Part shown: piece after piece, positions 44,771 through 52,573 of the stretch
Layout of the letters: every line of letters starts with the position of its first letter
Position numbering within the stretch: the first letter of the stretch is position 1
NCBI RefSeq assembly: GCF_900170025.1
Contig: NZ_FWEX01000006.1
Location: 1,759,089-1,823,088 of the forward strand
From: Nitrospira sp. ND1
GTDB lineage: Bacteria > Nitrospirota > Nitrospiria > Nitrospirales > Nitrospiraceae
Length of the DNA: 64,000 nt
Direction: 5' to 3'
Program-made: the position numbers and the translations under genes
Notes under the pieces: generated by a model
Databases searched by the model: none
What the model was told of the DNA's origin: nothing
What the model saw: only the letters and a program-made list of their open reading frames with translations

Positions 44771-45684
44771 GCCTGATCCTCCTTGTTCACGATCGCCCGC
44801 AAGGCCGGCTCCAACGTCGGATAACGGAAGGTATATCCCCCGGCCCTCGCCTTCGCCGGATCGACACGTTGCCCGGTGGTCATCAACGTCCCCACCTCAC
44901 CCAACGCCAGATGCAACGCGAAGCCGGGAACCGGAAGCCACGAGGGACGATGGAGCACCTTGCCGACCGTGGCACAGAACGTCTTCATCGTGACCGCCTC
45001 AGGCGCTACTGCGTTCACAGGGCCGGAGACGGTCGGCGTGGCGATGGCCCATTGAATCAGGATCAAGAGATCCGCCCGGTGAATCCATGACACCCATTGC
45101 GTGCCCGGCAACACCGGCCCTCCGGCGAAGAGCTGAAACGGCAACAATATCCTCGGCAACGCGCCACCGCCCTGTTCGAGCACCATCCCGGTTCTCAACA
45201 GTACGACACGCGTCCCGAGCCGATCGGCGCGCAAGGCCTCCGCTTCCCAGGCGGCAGACAGCTCGGCCAGAAAACCGTGCCCGATCGGCGATGCCTCATC
45301 CAGAAGCCGATCGTCGCTCGGGCCGTAGTAACCGATCCCCGATGCGTTGATCAACAGAGGAAGGGGCGCAGACCGGCCGGCCACTGCGTCTACCAGCCGT
45401 CTGGTCGACAGGACCCGGCTCTCCACCAGGAGCCGCTTGCGGGCATCCGTCCATCGCCCATCGGCGATCGGCGCACCGGCAAGATTGATGACGACATCTG
45501 CCGTCGCCGCTTCAGAGTGCCAGGGTCCGGCAGAACAGGCGTCCCATTCCACGAACCGGACCGACGACTGAGACGCATGACCGGACCGGCGGCTCAAGAC
45601 CACCACCTCATGACCCTGTCGGGCCAGCTCTTCGACCAACGCATGGCCGATGAATCCCGTTCCTCCGGCGACGATGATCTTCAT
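44746..45684 (-). CDS. TIGR01777-family NAD(P)-dependent epimerase-like protein
   Basis: 312 residues. The extended-SDR motif MKIIVAGGTGFIGHALVEEL starts at residue 1. ASGIGYYG is the active-site region characteristic of the YfcH/SulA-like subfamily. WSWIHRAD-type (VSWIHRADLLILIQWA) and a C-terminal DUF1731-like tail follow. The start has GGAGG upstream. The substrate is unknown; the group commonly neighbours photolyase and CFA clusters. Confidence 0.88.
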   Translation of the reverse strand: MKIIVAGGTGFIGHALVEELARQGHEVVVLSRRSGHASQSSVRFVEWDACSAGPWHSEAATADVVINLAGAPIADGRWTDARKRLLVESRVLSTRRLVDAVAGRSAPLPLLINASGIGYYGPSDDRLLDEASPIGHGFLAELSAAWEAEALRADRLGTRVVLLRTGMVLEQGGGALPRILLPFQLFAGGPVLPGTQWVSWIHRADLLILIQWAIATPTVSGPVNAVAPEAVTMKTFCATVGKVLHRPSWLPVPGFALHLALGEVGTLMTTGQRVDPAKARAGGYTFRYPTLEPALRAIVNKEDQACLPSSTR

Positions 45685-45716
45685 CTGTCTGTCCTCCCGT
45701 CGGTCACAGTCCACGG

Positions 45717-46076
45717 CTACGATGCCCCGTCCTGGTCGGCCTCATCGGCCGACTCCTCGTCACTCTCATCCGGTGCTCGATCGTCCGAAGACTGTTTCAC
45801 AGGCCTGCTGTCGGAAACGGCCGTCACGCGCTGGCTGAACTTTCTCTGCTTCGTGCCATACAGCAGGTTCGGCGGCGGGCTCCGGCGATTCTTCAGGATG
45901 ACCGGGTCGAGCACCTCGCCGCACATCGTGCAATGCCATGCCGTAATATCGATCTGGCCGGTATCATCAAGCAAATCGATGTAGTGCTGTGTCAACAACA
46001 ATCCTCCGCAACGCGGACAGATGTGATGCTCGGGCTGCGGAGTGGAGAGCGATTCTGGTGTCCCATGTGTTTCCAT
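45717..46076 (-). CDS. Zinc-ribbon protein with acidic tail
   Basis: About 119 residues. Two CxxC knuckles 29 residues apart (CPRCGGLLLTQ and CTMCGEVLDPVI) make a zinc ribbon. The acidic C terminus (ESDEESADEADQDGAS) suggests an interaction tail. The ATG at 46076 has only a G-rich stretch upstream, so the start is moderately certain. A second gene at 49870-50166 encodes a related ribbon (CLRCGG, CVQCGDVVDPVI), so the pair are paralogues. Function unknown. Confidence 0.68.
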   Translation of the reverse strand: METHGTPESLSTPQPEHHICPRCGGLLLTQHYIDLLDDTGQIDITAWHCTMCGEVLDPVILKNRRSPPPNLLYGTKQRKFSQRVTAVSDSRPVKQSSDDRAPDESDEESADEADQDGAS

Positions 46077-46167
46077 TGGAACCCCCGACTGGGAAAAAAA
46101 TGGACGACCACGAACTGAACCGGGCCCACTGCATGCGACTGCTCCCGTTCCGGCGCCCACCCATGCC

Positions 46168-46290
46168 CTATCGCAACCGAGCCCTTGCCGGCCACACCGC
46201 CGCATAGGCAGCGCGCCGCTTCCCGGCGAACAAGGCCGTTCCGATGCTCACCACTATGGCCGCGATACCATATACGAACATCTGCGTCAT
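46168..46290 (-). CDS. Small single-helix membrane protein, 40 residues
   Basis: The frame starts with ATG at 46290, exactly 6 bases after AGGAGG, and stops at TAG 46168-46170. It reads MTQMFVYGIAAIVVSIGTAL..., one membrane helix followed by a basic tail (GKRRAAYAAVWPARARLR). The ribosome site and the hydrophobic profile support a real small gene. The remaining 189 bases up to the next SUMF gene hold nothing obvious. No family recognised. Confidence 0.55.
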   Translation of the reverse strand: MTQMFVYGIAAIVVSIGTALFAGKRRAAYAAVWPARARLR

Positions 46291-46479
46291 GACTGCCTCC
46301 TGATCGTGGCGCCTGGGGGACGCCGTACCCTCTACTTGTCATCCGATGGTTCGCTGAGGGGACGGATTCCTCCGAAGGAAGAACCCGCCCTCCTCAACGG
46401 GAGGCCGCGTGCGGAGTCGCGGTACCTCCTAACGTTCACTGCTTCGGACCGGCCCCGATCCCTGGCGCCCGTTCATCGC

Positions 46480-47310
46480 TCACTTCGCTGTCTCTCCACC
46501 CCGGACACACCGGAATCCGGTGCCATGCGTCTGCAGCGCGAATCCTCCTCGTCCCCGCGCCGTGGCGGTAATATCCGACTGGGGACTGTGCCACGACCCT
46601 CCACGAATCACCCGGACGATCCCCTTGTCGGGGCCCTGCGGGTTCTTGTCGGGAGCATTCGCGTAGTAGTCAGGGGCATACCAATCCTGCACCCATTCCC
46701 GCGCGTTCCCGGACATATCCTTGATCCCGTACGGCGAGTCGCCTCCGGACAACGAACCGACGACGTGCAACGTCTTGTCGTCGACCCACTCCCGATCGAA
46801 GTTCGCCCGGGTCGGACTCGGGGGCTCGTTGCCCCACGGGAACATCCGGCCATCGGTACCGCGCGCGGCCTTCTCCCACTCCGCTTCGGTGGGCAGCCGT
46901 TTCTTGGCCCACGCGCAATACGCTTTGGCGTCGTACCACGTCACCTGCACAACCGGCAGCTGCTCGACCCCTTTGGCCGAGACCAAGACCCCGGTGCCAT
47001 AGGGATTCGGCGGGCTGCGATGGCCGGTTGTGGCGACAAACGCCATGTACCGCTCATTGGTCACTTCCACCTGATCGATGGCGAACGTATCGACATAAAC
47101 CGACCGTTGCGGCCACTCGTCGGCCCGCCCCTTGGGATTCTCACTGCCCATCAGAAACGTTCCGCCCGGCACGGTGACCATCGGAACCGGATCCAGCTCC
47201 TTGAGAGTCGGCGCCGCAAGGACAGGTGTCAGGGCGACCGCACAGGTTGCCGCCACGAACAGGCTCATGCATCTCCACCTGGTTCTTCTCCTGGTCAAAC
47301 CTTGAGTCAT
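46480..47310 (-). CDS. Exported SUMF/FGE-fold protein lacking FGE cysteines
   Basis: 276 residues with a signal peptide (CMSLFVAATCAVALTPVLAA). The sulfatase-modifying-factor fold is plain: MVTVPGGTFLMGSENPKGRADEWPQRSVYVDTFAIDQVEVTNERY, RLPTEAEWEKAARG, PWGNEPP, MSGNAREWVQDWY, VIRGGSWHSPQSDITATARGRGG, GTGFRCV. The stretch after RGGSW, where formylglycine-generating enzymes have their two active-site cysteines, has none. AGGAG lies 8 bases before the ATG. The start overlaps the stop of the preceding gene. Confidence 0.9.
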   Translation of the reverse strand: MTQGLTRRRTRWRCMSLFVAATCAVALTPVLAAPTLKELDPVPMVTVPGGTFLMGSENPKGRADEWPQRSVYVDTFAIDQVEVTNERYMAFVATTGHRSPPNPYGTGVLVSAKGVEQLPVVQVTWYDAKAYCAWAKKRLPTEAEWEKAARGTDGRMFPWGNEPPSPTRANFDREWVDDKTLHVVGSLSGGDSPYGIKDMSGNAREWVQDWYAPDYYANAPDKNPQGPDKGIVRVIRGGSWHSPQSDITATARGRGGFALQTHGTGFRCVRGGETAK

Positions 47311-47675
47311 TTCTTCTGCTCCTTGCTCCCCGCGATTGCCTGGGCCGTATGAATCTTGATCTCACCGACAAGCCGTTCCACCTTGCCCGTGTCTCCCCGG
47401 TCGGCCGCCTCCTGCGCCTGTGTCACAAGGGTTCTGGCTTCATGCAAATGAAGTTCAATCTGCGCCTGCAGATCAGGCGATGCCACGGTGCCTCCCAGGG
47501 CCGCGCGGTGATACACCTCCCACGCGTGATCCACGCTGTGTTCCGCCTCATGCACCATCTGAAGTTTCTCCGGATGGGGGTGCCGGCTGGCATCGATCGG
47601 ACCGGCTTGGAGATCAGCCGTCATCAAGAGCGCGCTGAATCCGCCGACCAGTGTGATCATCGTGCTGTACGTCAT
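47307..47675 (-). CDS. Exported His-rich helical protein
   Basis: 122 residues. A signal sequence (ITLVGGFSALLMTADLQAG) precedes a helical body with many histidines (SRHPHPEKLQMVHEAEHSVDHAWEVYHRA, then LHLHEARTLVTQAQ). GGAGG lies 7-8 bases before ATG 47675. The spacing of His and Glu could bind a metal, which would suit a secreted partner of the SUMF proteins, but no family is recognised. Confidence 0.62.
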   Translation of the reverse strand: MTYSTMITLVGGFSALLMTADLQAGPIDASRHPHPEKLQMVHEAEHSVDHAWEVYHRAALGGTVASPDLQAQIELHLHEARTLVTQAQEAADRGDTGKVERLVGEIKIHTAQAIAGSKEQKK

Positions 47676-47725
47676 GGCTCTGCCTCCGTCGGGTGTATGG
47701 CGGGCCGGCCCCCCGCCTTGTGCAC

Positions 47726-48784
47726 TCATCGCTGTTTCATCGATTGTTCGATGAGAGGCCGCAGCTCCAACAGTTCAACGTTCGCCGGATCCATGGCCAA
47801 ACCCCGGCTGACTGCCTGCTGGGCCTCGCTGAAGCGTTCCCGCCCCATTTCCACTAGCGCAGTGATGTAGCTGTCCCTGATGCGCTGCTCCCAGTCAGCC
47901 GGAGCCGATTTGGCGCACCTGAAACCGAGGCCGACGCCATAGCTGTTATTGAGCGGATGATTCCAGAACCGGTGCGTCGAGCGAATCGTGCCTTCCGGCG
48001 CGATCCACGAGCCACCGCGGATGACGCGCTTTTCGCCGACGGTCAAGCGGTCTACGTAGGTTCCGGTTCCACCGACCCACAAGGGTTTTTCCGGACCGGT
48101 GGGATTCACCATGGTTCCGAGTCTCCCGTAGTATTTCGGGTCATACCAGTCGCCGACCCATTCGAAGACATTGCCCGCCATGTTGTACACGCCGTAGTAG
48201 CTGGCGCCCTCCGGATGAGAATCCACCGACAAGGTCGCATCATGATGCCTGTCATAATTTGCCTTGTTGGAATCGAAGTCGTTGCCCCAGGGATAGAGGT
48301 TGCCGTGCGGGCCGCGGGCCGCCTTTTCCCATTCGGCTTCGGTGGGCAACCGCTTCTCGCGATATTCGCAGTAGGTTTTGGCATCGATCCAATTGACGCC
48401 CACCACCGGCTGCTGAGGCTTATTCAAGCGCGGATCGTCCCAGTAGGCCGGCGCCGGATGACCGGTCGCCTTGATGAAGGCGCCATAGTCCTTGTTCGAC
48501 ACCTCGTATTTGTCGATGAGATAGGAATCCAGGAACACCGTATGCGCCGGCCCTTCGTCGTTGAACGCTTCGGCAGACAAAGGCGTCTTCATCCGTTTGT
48601 CGTACAGCGTGAGCCGGCGGCCGGAATCTGCCGGCTGGGCCTTGTCTAATCCCATGATCGACGGTCCCTGTCCCACATACACCATGTCTGCGGGAATCTT
48701 GGACTCCTCAGCCTGTGCCGTCGCCGTCATGATGGCGACAGTCATGATGAGCCCTGCCCCGACTGCGTTCCCCATTGTCTTCAT
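47726..48784 (-). CDS. Exported SUMF-fold protein with TPR-like tail
   Basis: 352 residues. A signal peptide (ending TATAQA) precedes a SUMF domain (about 30-300): FLDSYLIDKYEVSNKDYG, KRLPTEAEWEKAARGPHGNLYPWGNDF, YNMAGNVFEWVGDWYDPKYYG, VIRGGSWIAPEGTIRSTHRFW, GLGFRCA. The cysteines of true formylglycine-generating enzymes are missing. The last about 45 residues (ALVEMGRERFSEAQQAVSRGLAMDPANVELL) form a TPR-like hairpin shared with the next gene, so the two are paralogues. CAGGAGG precedes the ATG. Confidence 0.9.
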   Translation of the reverse strand: MKTMGNAVGAGLIMTVAIMTATAQAEESKIPADMVYVGQGPSIMGLDKAQPADSGRRLTLYDKRMKTPLSAEAFNDEGPAHTVFLDSYLIDKYEVSNKDYGAFIKATGHPAPAYWDDPRLNKPQQPVVGVNWIDAKTYCEYREKRLPTEAEWEKAARGPHGNLYPWGNDFDSNKANYDRHHDATLSVDSHPEGASYYGVYNMAGNVFEWVGDWYDPKYYGRLGTMVNPTGPEKPLWVGGTGTYVDRLTVGEKRVIRGGSWIAPEGTIRSTHRFWNHPLNNSYGVGLGFRCAKSAPADWEQRIRDSYITALVEMGRERFSEAQQAVSRGLAMDPANVELLELRPLIEQSMKQR

Positions 48785-48849
48785 GCGACACCTCCTGCCC
48801 CTGAGGGCCGGGCCGGGGGACGGTCACCCGCCCCCTCCACGGTTATGTG

Positions 48850-49812
48850 CTACTTCTTCATGCTCTTTTTGATGAGATCGCGAGTGGCCAGATACTCTTT
48901 GTTGTCGGGATCCGCCGCCAACGCCTTCTCGATGGAGGCGAGGGCGTCGGCGTTCTTCTCCGCTCCCATGCCGACGAGCGCCTGAATGAAGGCATCACGC
49001 CCGGCTTGAGCGGCTTCGTCGGAGACCATGCTGGCCGACTTCGCGCAACGGAAACCCAGTCCGACGCCGTAGGAGTTGTTTTCGGGCTGATTCCAGAACC
49101 GGTGGCTGGTGTGCAGCGAGGTTTCCGGAGCCAGCCAGGACCCGCCGCGCAAGACCTTCACCGGGCCTTGATTGGCGAAGTTGTAGCCCTTCTCGGCGCC
49201 ACGGGGATTGAGCGCGTTGCTGGTGCGGTAATATTTCGGGTCGTACCAGTCATCCACCCACTCGAAGACGTTGCCGGCCATGTTGTACACGCCATAGCCG
49301 CTCACGCCTTCAGGGTAGGAGTCCACCGGCGTAGTGCGTCCCACATTCTGTCCATAGTTGGCCTTCTTCGGATCGAGGTGATGCCCCCATGGATAGTGGT
49401 TGTCTCCCTCCGGGCCCTTGGCGGCCTTTTCCCATTCCGCCTCGGTGGGCAACCGCTTGCCATCCCACTTACAAAAGGCGTTGGCGTCCGTCCAACTCAC
49501 TCCGACTACCGGTTGCTCGGGCTTGCTGAGCCGCGGGTCGTCCCAATAGGCCGGTGCCGGATGACCGGTGGCCCGCATGAACTCCTTGTACCGCGTGTTC
49601 GACGCTTCGAACTTGTCGATCAGATAGGCATCGAGCACTACCTGATGCCTCGCCTCGTCGGAATGTTCGTGACTGCCCATGGTGAACTCGCCGCTCGGGA
49701 TGAGGACCATGTCCTTATGGTCGCCGGCGGCCTTCGCCGACACCCCCATCGACATGGATCCAGCCACAAGCACCGCTCCTATTCCAATTTGAAGACCTAT
49801 GTGCCTCCGCAT
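48850..49812 (-). CDS. Exported SUMF-fold protein with TPR-like tail, second paralogue
   Basis: 320 residues with a signal peptide (GAVLVAGSMSMGVSAKAA). SUMF signatures: MVLIPSGEFTMGSHEHSDEARHQVVLDAYLIDKFEASNTRYKEF, KRLPTEAEWEKAAKG, YNMAGNVFEWVDDWYDPKYY, VLRGGSWLAPETSLHTSHRFW, GLGFRCA. No active-site cysteine pair follows RGGSW. The tail (ALVGMGAEKNADALASIEKALAADPDNKEYL) matches the downstream paralogue. AAGGAGG lies 7 bases before ATG 49812. Confidence 0.91.
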   Translation of the reverse strand: MRRHIGLQIGIGAVLVAGSMSMGVSAKAAGDHKDMVLIPSGEFTMGSHEHSDEARHQVVLDAYLIDKFEASNTRYKEFMRATGHPAPAYWDDPRLSKPEQPVVGVSWTDANAFCKWDGKRLPTEAEWEKAAKGPEGDNHYPWGHHLDPKKANYGQNVGRTTPVDSYPEGVSGYGVYNMAGNVFEWVDDWYDPKYYRTSNALNPRGAEKGYNFANQGPVKVLRGGSWLAPETSLHTSHRFWNQPENNSYGVGLGFRCAKSASMVSDEAAQAGRDAFIQALVGMGAEKNADALASIEKALAADPDNKEYLATRDLIKKSMKK

Positions 49813-49869
49813 GAGAAACCTCCTTGGTTGAGAACCCTGACACAACCCCCAGTGGGGTCACGATTGTTG

Positions 49870-50166
49870 CTAAACAGAGACCTGGCCCTGCAGGGCCGGC
49901 TTCGATGTTTTCATTTCCCGTACTACGCCGGCGGCCTGCTGCAGGTGCCGGTTCCATCGGATGACCGGATCAACGACATCACCGCATTGCACACAACGCG
50001 AAGTGGAGGAATCGAGCCCGCTTGCCCCGCTGAGCAGGTCCGTGCAGAAATCACGAACCATCAGTCCGCCGCACCGCAGGCAGTTCGACTCCTGGTAAAG
50101 AGTCAGAATCTGTCTTCGGATTTCACTTACTGGCACAGTTCCTTCCATTGTCTTTGTGGTCGCCAT
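49870..50166 (-). CDS. Zinc-ribbon protein, first gene of the light island
   Basis: 98 residues. Two CxxC knuckles (CLRCGGLMVRDFC... and CVQCGDVVDPVIRWNR) align with the ribbon protein encoded at 45717-46076. The ATG at 50166 has GAGGAG at 6 bases. It is the first gene after the divergent promoter region and its leader contains an operator copy. A role as a small regulator or metal carrier is possible. Confidence 0.72.
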   Translation of the reverse strand: MATTKTMEGTVPVSEIRRQILTLYQESNCLRCGGLMVRDFCTDLLSGASGLDSSTSRCVQCGDVVDPVIRWNRHLQQAAGVVREMKTSKPALQGQVSV

Positions 50167-50186
50167 GATCACTCCTCGCATGTTCA

Positions 50187-50280
50187 TGTCCAATGTTTGC
50201 AACCTCTATGTCCAATGTTTAACCTTTTTTGTCCAATGTGTCAATAGTTATTTCAATAAATATTTGACAAACATTGGACA
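50187..50280. promoter_or_regulatory. Four-copy operator array for the CarH-type regulator
   Basis: The 12-bp word TGTCCAATGTTT occurs at 50187-50198 and 50209-50220. TGTCCAATGTGT lies at 50230-50241. The reverse complement AAACATTGGACA is at 50269-50280. The first three are spaced 22 and 21 bp, about two helical turns. One copy overlaps the -10 and one the -35/spacer of the minus-strand promoter, and one lies in the spacer of the plus-strand promoter. The arrangement suggests repression of both directions. Confidence 0.78.
50216..50244 (-). promoter_or_regulatory. Promoter of the minus-strand light island
   Basis: On the minus strand TTGACA (50244-50239), 17 bases, then TAAACA (50221-50216). 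The -35 is perfect, the -10 weak, as expected for a regulated promoter. Predicted start near 50209; the leader to ATG 50166 is about 43 bases. Operator copies lie across it. Confidence 0.6.
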
Positions 50281-50292
50281 CAACCATATACT
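50264..50292 (+). promoter_or_regulatory. Promoter of the CarH-type regulator gene
   Basis: TTGACA (50264-50269), a 17-base spacer and TATACT (50287-50292). An inverted operator copy fills the spacer. The predicted start near 50299-50300 leaves only about 4 bases before ATG 50304, a nearly leaderless message. Confidence 0.75.
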
Positions 50293-50303
50293 TGGGCTCA
50301 ACA

Positions 50304-51221
50304 ATGAATACGCACAGAATTCATAGGGTTGCGAAGCTCACCGGTCTGAGTCGCGATGTGATTCGGGTGTGGGAGCGCCGATTTGGCCTGTTGAAACCGA
50401 CACGAGGCGCGAATCGCTATCGCAATTATTCGGATGAAGATGTGGCCTTGCTGCGCTATCTGAAGCAGCAATTGGATGCGGGGGCTTCAATCGGTGATCT
50501 CGCCAAGCTGGGGCGTGAGGAGCTGATCACCCGCCTGCGCACGGAAGCGCCGCGCCCCGCCGTGGTGGACAATACGTTCGACCGACTCTTGCGGGAACTG
50601 CTCTCGGCCTTGGAACCATTCGACCGCGTCACATTCGAGAAACGCTTGAACGGCGCGGTCGCAGTCGTCCCGTTTGAAGAGGCACTCCACGGAATTCTGC
50701 TCCCGCTGCAGGAACGCGTCGGAGACCTGTGGCACAGCGGGCGCATCAGTATCGCCCTGGAACATTACGTGACCAGCCAAATTGAACAAAAACTGTATGC
50801 GGCCATGAATCAATTGCCGGTGGCGGAATTCGGCGCGAAAGTCGTCGTGGCCTGCCCGCCCGGTGAGGAGCACGACATTGCGGCATTGGCAGTCGCCTAC
50901 CGTTGCCGCGTGCGTGGATGCCGGGTCTACTACTTAGGAGCCAACGTGCCGATCTCCTCCCTCGGCAGGCTCTGCAGGGAGGTCGCCCCGGATCTGGCCA
51001 TCCTGTCGTTGACCCTGGTGCTGCAGGAAGGCAACGCAGCGGAATTGATTCACTCGCTCGCAGAGGAATTGAAACCCGTTACCACGGTCATGGCCGGCGG
51101 CCATGGCGCGCGCGTGATGCGCGATCAGTTTGCGCAATACCGCATCGATGTCCTGGATACCTTCAGCGAGTTGGACGAAGTGCTGGATCGATTCACCAGG
51201 CGATTTACGATCCCGGGATGA
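50304..51221 (+). CDS. carH: CarH/LitR-type AdoCbl-dependent light-sensing MerR regulator
   Basis: 305 residues. An N-terminal MerR helix-turn-helix (HRVAKLTGLSRDVIRVWERRFGLLKPTRGANRYRNYSDEDVALLRYL) precedes a four-helix-bundle plus a Rossmann-type cobalamin domain. The Wx9EH motif of AdoCbl photoreceptors is exact: Trp143, Glu153, His154 (LWHSGRISIALEH). His144 next to the Trp and His190 (GEEHDIA) match the light-state and dark-state ligands of T. thermophilus CarH in spacing. In that family the dark AdoCbl tetramer represses, and light breaks the Co-C bond and releases DNA. It is divergent from the 23-gene island. The start is ATG 50304; a TTG at 50274 lies inside the promoter. Confidence 0.9.
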   Translation: MNTHRIHRVAKLTGLSRDVIRVWERRFGLLKPTRGANRYRNYSDEDVALLRYLKQQLDAGASIGDLAKLGREELITRLRTEAPRPAVVDNTFDRLLRELLSALEPFDRVTFEKRLNGAVAVVPFEEALHGILLPLQERVGDLWHSGRISIALEHYVTSQIEQKLYAAMNQLPVAEFGAKVVVACPPGEEHDIAALAVAYRCRVRGCRVYYLGANVPISSLGRLCREVAPDLAILSLTLVLQEGNAAELIHSLAEELKPVTTVMAGGHGARVMRDQFAQYRIDVLDTFSELDEVLDRFTRRFTIPG

Positions 51222-51239
51222 CAGGGAGGCACCGTTCGG

Positions 51240-51656
51240 ATGGCTGTCTATCCACTCACCGTGTTCTATGACGGAGCCTGCCCCATTTGCGCCCGCGAAA
51301 TGGCGCTGATGAAGCGTCTGGACAGGACACAACGCCTCACCCTACTCGACTTTTCTCTTGCCGGCTTCGATGCCGCACCGGCCGGCTTGGCTGTCGCGGA
51401 TCTGAGCGCGGTGATTCACGCCCAGTGGGCGGACGGCGCCGTCATCACCGGTGTCGAGGTCTTCCGTGCGATTTGGGAGGCGGTCGGCCTGGGATTCCTG
51501 TCCCGCCTCAGCCGACTCCCGATGGTTGCTCCACTTATGACGAAGGCCTATGGATGGTTTGCCAGAAACCGGCTCTGGCTCACCGGCCGCAACAACGCCT
51601 GTCCGGGAAATGCTTGCGCCGCCGCTTCACCCAAGCCACTGCGAGCCTCACAATAG
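51240..51656 (+). CDS. DCC-family thiol-disulfide oxidoreductase-like protein (DUF393)
   Basis: 138 residues. The characteristic YDGACPICAREMALMKRLD motif (CxxC) is followed by DFSLAGFDAAPAGLAV and a helix-rich C-terminal half with WFARNRLWLTGRNNACP. The family usually neighbours lipid or redox genes. It lies 18 bases after the CarH-type gene in the same direction and so shares its promoter. Confidence 0.85.
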   Translation: MAVYPLTVFYDGACPICAREMALMKRLDRTQRLTLLDFSLAGFDAAPAGLAVADLSAVIHAQWADGAVITGVEVFRAIWEAVGLGFLSRLSRLPMVAPLMTKAYGWFARNRLWLTGRNNACPGNACAAASPKPLRASQ

Positions 51657-52012
51657 TCCCCGTCCTCTCTTTCCCAACGCGCCAGTCATGACAAAGCATG
51701 GCGAAGCCACGAGGCCCGGATCAGGCCTTCATTCCGAGCCCAGGCATGTTCCCACTCGGTCGAACATGGCATCGTGCGAAGGAAAAGTCTGACAGAGGCG
51801 CCCTACGCAACCATCCGAACCTCAACCAACGGCACTAACCATCACGAACCACCAGGCCTGGGCAATTTCCTAGTATCCACCCGGGAAGTCCCTTGCTGAC
51901 AATTTTCAAGGAGATGCTACTGTTATTCAGAACGTCCTCATGGTGCGAGACCGCGTCAGCAGAGTCATCGGGAACAGGACCGCCGCTTCACGTCACATTC
52001 ATCCCCTTCAGC
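51657..52012 (+). other. Intergenic region before the FliL-like gene
   Basis: 356 bases with no convincing gene. A frame open from 51893 is continuous with the FliL-like gene but adds an unlikely hydrophilic leader, so I placed the start at 52013. No clear promoter or terminator; CTGACA at 51897 with a weak TACTGT is a poor candidate. Confidence 0.4.
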
Positions 52013-52474
52013 ATGACATTACGCGTCAGCCTCATCGTGTTGTTCAGCATTGGCGGTATCCTACTCCTGGTGGGCTATTGGGCGGACCAGTACCACCCGG
52101 ACCTCCTGCCGCATACGTTCTCATTGCAAACCGCTCCCCCCGATCCCTCACAGGGACAACCAGGTGTGACCATCAACCTGCCGCCCGTCGTCGCGCCCGT
52201 GGATGACGGCCAACGTTACTATTATGTGCAGGTCAATCTGGCCTTGGAGCTCGATCGCTCGGGGACCGCCGGATTGATCCAGGCCCGCCACGACGCGATC
52301 GATCGGCAGGTGATGGAAATTCTTCACACCTATGCCGTCAGCGATCTGCGTGCGACCGGGCAGCTGCCGGCCTTGCGAGCAGACATTCGACGCGCCATCA
52401 ACACGTTGCTTCCCAAAGGACAGGTCCAGAACGTCTATATCACCAACTGGTTGATGACCCCGGTCGGGTACTGA
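52013..52474 (+). CDS. Stand-alone FliL-like membrane protein
   Basis: 153 residues. One N-terminal membrane helix (LIVLFSIGGILLLVGYWA) is followed by a Pro-rich linker and a FliL-like domain (YYYVQVNLALELDRSGTAGLIQARHDAIDRQVMEILHTYAVSDLRATGQLPALRADIRRAINTLLPKGQVQNVYITNWLM). FliL sits at the base of the flagellar stator. No flagellar genes are near, so it may be an orphan or serve another motor-like complex. No Shine-Dalgarno is visible; starts at 51893 or 51914 are possible. Confidence 0.7.
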   Translation: MTLRVSLIVLFSIGGILLLVGYWADQYHPDLLPHTFSLQTAPPDPSQGQPGVTINLPPVVAPVDDGQRYYYVQVNLALELDRSGTAGLIQARHDAIDRQVMEILHTYAVSDLRATGQLPALRADIRRAINTLLPKGQVQNVYITNWLMTPVGY

Positions 52475-52573
52475 ACCGCTTCTGCAAGAAATGCGACTGT
52501 CGACGGATCAGCCTTCCATGCCTGATGCTTCCGAAACACAACTGCAGCCAATCCGGATGAAACCCCGTTCGCT

